Source: Algoriphagus sp. (lineage in GTDB: Bacteria > Bacteroidota > Bacteroidia > Cytophagales > Cyclobacteriaceae). Taken from it: a DNA stretch of 64,000 nucleotides. Shown here piece after piece: positions 58,872 to 64,000 of the stretch; position 1 is the stretch's first letter, and the number at the start of each line of letters is the position of its first letter. The stretch covers positions 55,609 to 119,608 of the forward strand of contig NZ_JAMWZB010000015.1 in the NCBI RefSeq assembly GCF_024305035.1. Reading direction: 5' to 3'. Under the pieces are notes generated by a model, which was not told the DNA's origin, ran no database searches, and worked only from the letters and a program-made list of their open reading frames with translations. A program made the position numbers and the translations under genes.

Positions 58872-59186
58872 ATGGCAGTCAATCCATCCATCATTACGCG
58901 AGATCTAGAAAAAATAGCCGAACCAACCGGCAACATCTATGAATCCATCCATGTGATCGGACAGCGTGCAAAGCAAATTTCTTCTAATCTTAAGGAAGAG
59001 TTGAATACAAAATTGTCTGAGTTTGCCTCCACGGTGGATAATTTGGAAGAGGTCTTTGAGAACAAGGAACAAATCGAAATCTCCAAATTTTATGAGCGAA
59101 TGCCTAAGCCCTCTACTTTGGCCTTAGAAGAATTCGTTGAGGGGAAAATTTACCACAGATTCCCCGAACAAGAATCAGAGCAATAA
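58872..59186 (+). CDS. rpoZ: DNA-directed RNA polymerase subunit omega
   Basis: Omega assists assembly of beta' into RNA polymerase. The 104-residue protein is the diverged Bacteroidota form: ITRDLEKIAEPTGNIYESIHVIGQRAKQISSNLKEELNTKLSEF, where the core E-x-I-xVIxxRAxQIS is recognisable. It lies between bamD and coaBC, an order often seen in this phylum. Confidence 0.85.
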   Translation: MAVNPSIITRDLEKIAEPTGNIYESIHVIGQRAKQISSNLKEELNTKLSEFASTVDNLEEVFENKEQIEISKFYERMPKPSTLALEEFVEGKIYHRFPEQESEQ

Positions 59187-59188
59187 AA

Positions 59189-60403
59189 ATGAACCTTCAG
59201 GGGAAGCGGATCATTTTAGGTGTGACGGGCAGTATTGCCGCGTACAAATCCGCCCATCTGACCCGTTTATTAAGAAAAGCAGGAGCAGAAGTGCAAATCA
59301 TTATGAGCGCTTCTGCTCTTGATTTTATTAGCCCTTTGACCTTGGCAACCCTTTCCAAGAGGCCCGCTCTTCATCAATTTCAAAAAGATGAAACTGGAGT
59401 TTGGAACAATCATGTCGAATTAAGCCTTTGGGCAGATCTTTTTTTGATTGCCCCATTGAGTGCCAATACCCTGGCAAAGCTCGCCAATGGCATCTGTGAT
59501 AATCTGCTCACCGCCACCTATCTCTCAGCCCGTTGTCCGGTTATGTTGGCTCCTGCGATGGATTTGGACATGTATCAGCATCCCGCTGTTCGGACTAATT
59601 TAGCTCGTATTCAGTCTTTTGGAAATCAGATTTTGGATGCTGAATCGGGCGAATTGGCCAGTGGATTGTCTGGTCAAGGAAGAATGATGGAGCCGGAGCA
59701 TGTGTTTGAGGAAGTCAATCGTTTTTTTCAAAAGAAGCTAGATTTTCAAGGAAAGAAAGTCTTGATCACCATGGGCCCCACTCAAGAAGCCATCGATCCG
59801 GTTCGCTTTATCAGTAATCATTCGAGTGGAAAAATGGGCTATGCTCTTGCAGAAGCTTTTTTAGCTCGGGGAGCGGAGGTTTTTGTGGTTTCCGGACCCA
59901 TTTCCATTCAGGTTTCCAAAGAGAAGTTTCATTGGCATGACGTATTCTCGGCCCAATCCATGTATGAGGCTGCAGCCGCACTTCATTCCCAAGTTGATAT
60001 TGTGGTGTTTGCTGCAGCGGTGGCGGATTACGCACCTGTAACGATAGCCTCTGAAAAAATCAAGAAGGAGGATTCTGAAATGAGTATTGCACTGAAGAAG
60101 ACTACCGATATCGCTTTGGCGCTCGGCCAATCCAAAAAGCCGGGACAAATTCATGTGGGCTTTGCACTGGAGACCGAAAACGAAGAGGAACATGCAAAAG
60201 GCAAACTGAAGAAGAAAAATTTTGACATCGTTGTGCTTAATTCGATGAAAGAAAGTGGTGCAGGATTTCGTTTGGATACCAACCGCGTTCACCTTTTTCA
60301 TCAAGATGGTAAAAAAGTAAGCAGTGCCGTTGAGCGGAAGGAGTCGATTGCATCTCTTATTTTGGATGAAATCAAAAAGCGAGACAACTGGAAGCAAGCC
60401 TGA
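59189..60403 (+). CDS. coaBC: Bifunctional phosphopantothenoylcysteine decarboxylase/synthase
   Basis: The enzyme joins 4'-phosphopantothenate with cysteine and decarboxylates the product, two steps of coenzyme A synthesis. In the 404 residues, the flavin CoaC domain comes first (GVTGSIAAYKSAHLTRLLRKAGAEV, active-site H in NNHVELSLWAD, PAMDLDMYQHPA), then the CoaB domain (MGPTQEAIDPVRFISNHSSGKMGYALAEAF, AAAVADYAP, and IKKE lysine loop). It begins 2 bp after rpoZ. Confidence 0.97.
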   Translation: MNLQGKRIILGVTGSIAAYKSAHLTRLLRKAGAEVQIIMSASALDFISPLTLATLSKRPALHQFQKDETGVWNNHVELSLWADLFLIAPLSANTLAKLANGICDNLLTATYLSARCPVMLAPAMDLDMYQHPAVRTNLARIQSFGNQILDAESGELASGLSGQGRMMEPEHVFEEVNRFFQKKLDFQGKKVLITMGPTQEAIDPVRFISNHSSGKMGYALAEAFLARGAEVFVVSGPISIQVSKEKFHWHDVFSAQSMYEAAAALHSQVDIVVFAAAVADYAPVTIASEKIKKEDSEMSIALKKTTDIALALGQSKKPGQIHVGFALETENEEEHAKGKLKKKNFDIVVLNSMKESGAGFRLDTNRVHLFHQDGKKVSSAVERKESIASLILDEIKKRDNWKQA

Positions 60404-60425
60404 TAAATTCTCTTATTTTTAGGTT

Positions 60426-61328
60426 ATGAAAAAATGGATCATTTCCTTTTTACTTTGGACCATGGCGGAAGTTTGCCTTTCGCAAGAGCTCAATTTTACT
60501 GTAATCATCAACAGTGATCGTGCGCGAATCCAAAACACCGATGTATTTAATCAGATGAAAAGCTCCTTTGAGCAATTTTTAAATGGGCGGTCTTGGACAT
60601 CGGATGAATTCAGACCCGAGGAACGAATCAAGGGAAATCTTCTGATTACCATAAATGAGGTTCCTCAGGTAGGTACCTATTCTGCTACCGTTCAGGTTCA
60701 AGTGGTTCGTCCCGTTTATGGCACCAATTATGAGTCTTTAATTTTCAATTTTGCAGATCGGAACTGGAGTTTTGATTACATTGAATCTCAGCCCTTAGAG
60801 TTTAACCGATTTTCATTTCTGAATAACATCAGTTCACTTTTGGCTTTTTATGCCAATATTACGCTGGGCTTGGATTACGACACTTTTCAGGAAAACGGGG
60901 GAGATGAGTTTTTTGCGATAGCCAATGACATTGTAAATAATGCGCAGCAATCAGGCAGAGCCGGATGGACACAGAGCAATTCTGACCGAAGAAGCCGTTA
61001 TTGGTTAATTAATGACATTTATACCTCTTCGGTTTTTTCGGCCATTCGAGAGGCGTATTACCTTTACCATCGGCAGGGATTAGATTTGTTACAAGTTCAG
61101 CCTGAAAAGGCCTATGAAAATATAGTTGAGGCCATTCGAATTGTTTCAGATGCGAATGATGCCCAGCCCAATGGGATTTTGACCATTTCCTTTATGGATG
61201 CCAAAGGAGAGGAAATTTCTAAGGTTCTAAAAGGAGCACCCCTTGAGCTCCGTACTGAGGCGGTTGAACTACTCCTCAAAGTCGATCCCAATAATGCCAG
61301 AATGTACAATGAACTTCTGAGAAGCTAA
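60426..61328 (+). CDS. DUF4835 family exported protein
   Basis: The 300 residues have a signal peptide (MKKWIISFLLWTMAEVCLSQ) and the DUF4835 pattern: ELNFTVIINSDRARIQNTDVFNQMKSSFEQFLNGRSWTSDEF, FSFLNNISSLLAFYANITLGLDYDTF, and the C-terminal LKVDPNNARMYNELL. It is found in Bacteroidota next to coaBC and recN. Some annotation sets call this family PorD, linked to type IX secretion; from sequence alone only the family can be stated. Confidence 0.88.
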   Translation: MKKWIISFLLWTMAEVCLSQELNFTVIINSDRARIQNTDVFNQMKSSFEQFLNGRSWTSDEFRPEERIKGNLLITINEVPQVGTYSATVQVQVVRPVYGTNYESLIFNFADRNWSFDYIESQPLEFNRFSFLNNISSLLAFYANITLGLDYDTFQENGGDEFFAIANDIVNNAQQSGRAGWTQSNSDRRSRYWLINDIYTSSVFSAIREAYYLYHRQGLDLLQVQPEKAYENIVEAIRIVSDANDAQPNGILTISFMDAKGEEISKVLKGAPLELRTEAVELLLKVDPNNARMYNELLRS

Positions 61329-61338
61329 CTGGAATTTT

Positions 61339-61346
61339 TAGCTTTG
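61339..61346 (+). promoter_or_regulatory. Promoter -7 element of recN
   Basis: TAGCTTTG at 61339-61346 followed by CACC, 19 bp before recN. The -33 position has TCTG (61315-61318), a weak match. Confidence 0.45.
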
Positions 61347-61365
61347 CACCAAGTCCCCTTTAAGT

Positions 61366-63018
61366 ATGCTAAAATCTTTGAGTATTTCCAATTATGCCTT
61401 GATTGATCAGTTGCATATGCGACCCAGTCCTGCCTTGAGTATGATTACTGGAGAAACTGGAGCGGGTAAATCCATTATGCTCGGTGCGGTAGGCTTGCTG
61501 TTGGGAAATCGGGCAGATACTAAAGTCCTCCTGCATGAAGATCAAAAATGCATCATCGAGGGTATTTTTGACATTGGAAGTTATGGATTGAAATCATTTT
61601 TTGAATCCGAGGAATTGGACTATGATCAGACCTGTATCATTCGTCGGGAAATCAGCCCTAGTGGTAAATCCCGTTCATTTGTCAACGATACCCCAGTTTT
61701 ACTAGATCGGCTAAAAGTCTTGGGAGCTCGCTTGATGGATATTCACTCACAGCACGATACCCTTCAGCTGGGAGATGGGCAATATCAGTTAGGATTAGTC
61801 GATGCATTTGCTCAGAGTAGTGCCGAGTTGGAGCCTTATCAGATTGCCTTCAAAGCTTATAAAAAGGAGTTGAAAGCGTTTGAAGACTTGAAATCAAAAG
61901 CGATGGATTTGCAAAAAGAGGCCGATTTCAATCAGTTCCAATTGGATGAGTTAAGTGCTTTGGCGCTCCAAAGGGGAGAGCAAGAAGAGCTTGAATCTTC
62001 TCAGGAGATTCTTGAAAATGCAGAAGAGATCAAACTTAAAATTAACGAGGTGATCGATCTGTTTGAAGGGGAGCAAATTGGAGTTCTTCAAGGCTTGGGG
62101 CAAATTCAGCATACCCTGCAGCACCTATCCCGGTTAGCCCATAAGTTTCAGCCTTTCCAAGACCGTTTTCAAGCTGCATGGATTGAACTTAAGGATTTAT
62201 TGGAATCGTTAACTGATGAAGACAGTCAAGTAGAGGTAGACTTCGAAAAACTCGAGGAAACCCGAGATCGACTAAGTAAAATATATCAGCTTCAAAAAAA
62301 GCACGGAGTGAATTCAGTGGAGGAATTGATCCAGATTGAGCAAGAATTAGCAGACAAAGTGTTTCAATTTCAAAATTTGGATGAGCATCTGGAAAAGGCG
62401 GAGAAACAACTTAGAGAGGCGGAGAAAAGCCTGCGAGAAAAGGCAGAAAAAGTAAGTAAGCGGAGAATGGCAAGTTTTTCCTCTTTCGAAAAATCACTGC
62501 AAGAATTACTCTCCGGTTTGGGGATGGAAAATGCCCAAATAAAAATTGATCGGAAAGAAATAACCCCTTCACTTTCCGGAATTGATGAAATCGAATTTCT
62601 CTTTACTGCCAACAAGGGGTCTCAGCCTCAGCCACTTAAAAAAGTTGCCTCTGGTGGAGAATTTTCAAGGTTACTTTTTGCAATTAAGTATTTAATGGCC
62701 GACAAAATGGCTTTGCCTACCTTGATTTTTGATGAAATTGATACCGGGATTTCAGGAGAAGTTGCGCTTCAGATGGTACGGATGATGAAAGAAATCGCTG
62801 GACAGCATCAGGTGATATGCATCACCCATCTTCCTCAAGTGGCCGCCAAAGGAGACGTGCACTATTTTGTCTACAAGGATAATGCCTCCGAAAAAACCAT
62901 CAGTAAAATCAAGCCACTTACCGAATCAGAACGAATTGATGAGCTGGCTAAAATGATTGCAGGAGCAAAACCATCTGCCTCTGCACTTGCAAGTGCAAGG
63001 GAGCTTCTGGCCGGATAA
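61366..63018 (+). CDS. recN: DNA repair protein RecN
   Basis: RecN is an SMC-like ATPase acting in double-strand break repair. In the 550 residues, the Walker A GETGAGKS is at about 29-36, a long coiled coil lies at about 150-380, and the C-terminal half has the signature VASGGEFSRLLFAIKYL and Walker B LPTLIFDEIDTGISG, then CITHLPQVAA. The length is normal. It lies between the DUF4835 gene and fabI. Confidence 0.97.
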   Translation: MLKSLSISNYALIDQLHMRPSPALSMITGETGAGKSIMLGAVGLLLGNRADTKVLLHEDQKCIIEGIFDIGSYGLKSFFESEELDYDQTCIIRREISPSGKSRSFVNDTPVLLDRLKVLGARLMDIHSQHDTLQLGDGQYQLGLVDAFAQSSAELEPYQIAFKAYKKELKAFEDLKSKAMDLQKEADFNQFQLDELSALALQRGEQEELESSQEILENAEEIKLKINEVIDLFEGEQIGVLQGLGQIQHTLQHLSRLAHKFQPFQDRFQAAWIELKDLLESLTDEDSQVEVDFEKLEETRDRLSKIYQLQKKHGVNSVEELIQIEQELADKVFQFQNLDEHLEKAEKQLREAEKSLREKAEKVSKRRMASFSSFEKSLQELLSGLGMENAQIKIDRKEITPSLSGIDEIEFLFTANKGSQPQPLKKVASGGEFSRLLFAIKYLMADKMALPTLIFDEIDTGISGEVALQMVRMMKEIAGQHQVICITHLPQVAAKGDVHYFVYKDNASEKTISKIKPLTESERIDELAKMIAGAKPSASALASARELLAG

Positions 63019-63083
63019 GGGCTGTGAATCCCAAAATTTCCTTATTTTTACCCAGAATTTTTGACAACAATCAATTAAGCCAT

Positions 63084-63899
63084 ATGCCTGAAAATTTGCT
63101 CAAAGGAAAAGTCGGAATCATCACAGGTGCTCTTGATGAGAATTCAATTGCTTGGAAAACAGCGCTCAAAGCTAAGGAGCAAGGAGCCCGTTTTGTCCTT
63201 ACCAATGCCCCAATCGCCATGCGGATGGGTGCTATTAATGAATTAGCACAAGAATGCAATACCATCGTCATCCCTGCTGATGCTACTGTACTGGAGGATA
63301 TTGAGAGATTATACACCGAGGGAAGGGAATATTTAGGAAGTGATTTTGATTTTATTTTACATTCCATCGGGATGTCTCCCAATATTCGAAAAGGAAGGAG
63401 TTACGGGGATTTAAACTACGATTGGGCAATGAAATCTTACGATGTTTCGGCGATTTCCTTCCATAAAATGATGCAGGTGGCAGAAAAAATGGACGTCATG
63501 AAAGAATGGGGGTCTATCGTGGGCTTGTCCTATATTGCTGCACAGCGGGTTTTTCCGTTTTATACCGATATGGCTGATGCCAAGGCCCTATTGGAGAGTA
63601 TTGCCAGAGGCTACGGATATAGATTTGGTAAGTTGAAAAAAGTTCGGGTAAATACCATTTCACAATCCCCAACAAAGACCACTGCTGGAACCGGTATTGG
63701 AGGATTTGATTCTTTCTTCAATTTTGCCGAATCCTTGTCTCCACTTGGAAATGCTTCTGCGGATTCTTGTGCAGACTACATTGTGACCATGTTTTCAGAC
63801 TTGACACGAATGGTGACCATGCAAAACCTTTTCCATGATGGAGGCTATTCCTTTACCGGGATATCAGAGGATATCATGGAGAAGTTCAAAGATTTTTAA
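63084..63899 (+). CDS. fabI: Enoyl-ACP reductase (FabI type)
   Basis: The enzyme reduces trans-2-enoyl-ACP with NAD(P)H in the last step of each fatty-acid elongation round. The start at 63084 is chosen over 63024 because it gives MPENLLKGKVGIITGALDENSIAWKTALKA with the FabI-type cofactor-binding region. The protein has 271 residues. The FabI catalytic pattern Y-x6-K is in VFPFYTDMADAKALLESIARGYG, preceded by GSIVGLSYIAAQR. FabI is the triclosan-type target. It is followed by a terminator and then a group II intron. Confidence 0.95.
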   Translation: MPENLLKGKVGIITGALDENSIAWKTALKAKEQGARFVLTNAPIAMRMGAINELAQECNTIVIPADATVLEDIERLYTEGREYLGSDFDFILHSIGMSPNIRKGRSYGDLNYDWAMKSYDVSAISFHKMMQVAEKMDVMKEWGSIVGLSYIAAQRVFPFYTDMADAKALLESIARGYGYRFGKLKKVRVNTISQSPTKTTAGTGIGGFDSFFNFAESLSPLGNASADSCADYIVTMFSDLTRMVTMQNLFHDGGYSFTGISEDIMEKFKDF

Positions 63900-63922
63900 T
63901 CAATAGAAGCCTGAAATTAACC

Positions 63923-63951
63923 AAAGTCCAGCTGATAAGTTGGACTTTTTT
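63923..63951 (+). terminator. Intrinsic terminator of fabI
   Basis: AAAGTCCAGCT (63923-63933) pairs with AGTTGGACTTT (63938-63948), 11 bp with one G-T pair and a 4-nt loop, followed by TTT. The intron-like sequence begins 2 bp after the T run. Confidence 0.85.
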
Positions 63952-63953
63952 CG

Positions 63954-64000
63954 GTGTGCCCAGCATGGGCGATAGCTATAGGGTGCAAGTCCCGAACACG
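63954..64000 (+). mobile_element. Group IIC intron, 5' end (cut by window edge)
   Basis: The sequence opens GTGTGCCCAGCATGGGCG, then continues CTATAGGGTGCAAGTCCCGAAC. This is nearly the same as the 5' end of the Oceanobacillus iheyensis group IIC intron as I recall it (GTGTGCCCGGCATGGGTG, then CTATAGGGTGAGAGTCCCGAAC). Class IIC introns insert downstream of intrinsic terminator hairpins, and here the start is 5 bp after the terminator stem. The rest, probably with a reverse transcriptase/maturase gene, lies outside the window. Confidence 0.85.

Overview
The window is a chromosomal segment of a Bacteroidota bacterium, most likely of the Cytophagales and possibly Algoriphagus-like (the family-level guess is inference). 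The evidence is: promoters of the Bacteroidota type (TTG/TTTG, about 19-21 nt, then TAnnTTTG); A-rich leaders in place of Shine-Dalgarno sites; a TonB-dependent receptor with STN domain next to a DUF4249 lipoprotein; a type IX secretion sorting domain; an OstA-like protein; the Bacteroidota form of RNA polymerase omega; and the gene order eno / DivIC-like septum gene.

Layout. Positions 3-1898 hold the 3' part of an M1 aminopeptidase. Positions 2045-3627 are tRNA-Tyr, tRNA-Gly, tRNA-Thr and tuf. Positions 3745-15121 are tRNA-Trp, secE, nusG, rplKAJL and rpoBC, followed by a DUF3467 gene. Positions 15608-18951 are the str operon (rpsL, rpsG, fusA, rpsJ), closed by a terminator. Positions 19189-33457 are one long S10-spc-alpha cluster from rplC to rplQ, with secY, map, infA, rpmJ and rpoA in their usual places. 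carA and eno follow. Two genes too short for routine ORF calling, rpmD and rpmJ, are present and intact.

The intergenic space between eno and the DivIC/FtsB-like gene holds the most unusual structure. Three tandem units of 85-93 bp (36132-36401) stand head-to-tail in front of a complete IS110-family insertion sequence (36402-37936). All four share the left end GATGAAAT and a right end of the type AATTATAAACA. The short units fold into hairpins whose stems change in a compensatory way between copies. IS110 elements are known to use structured guide (bridge/seeker) RNAs, so the array looks like a set of transposase-less mini-elements or a multi-guide RNA array. The whole structure is inserted exactly at the start codon of the DivIC-like gene, and the repeated GATGAAA restores that codon.

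Downstream are a cysteine biosynthesis pair (cysE-cysM); a Tat-exported TIM-barrel protein; a four-gene translationally coupled outer-membrane module (unknown exported protein, TonB receptor, DUF4249 lipoprotein, plug-like exported protein); MscS; a large membrane-anchored protein; mdh; a cyclic-nucleotide-binding protein; tilS; an OstA-like protein; a T9SS cargo protein; bamD-rpoZ-coaBC; a DUF4835 protein; recN; and fabI. The last 47 bases match the 5' end of a bacterial group IIC intron, placed immediately after the fabI terminator hairpin, the usual kind of site for that class.
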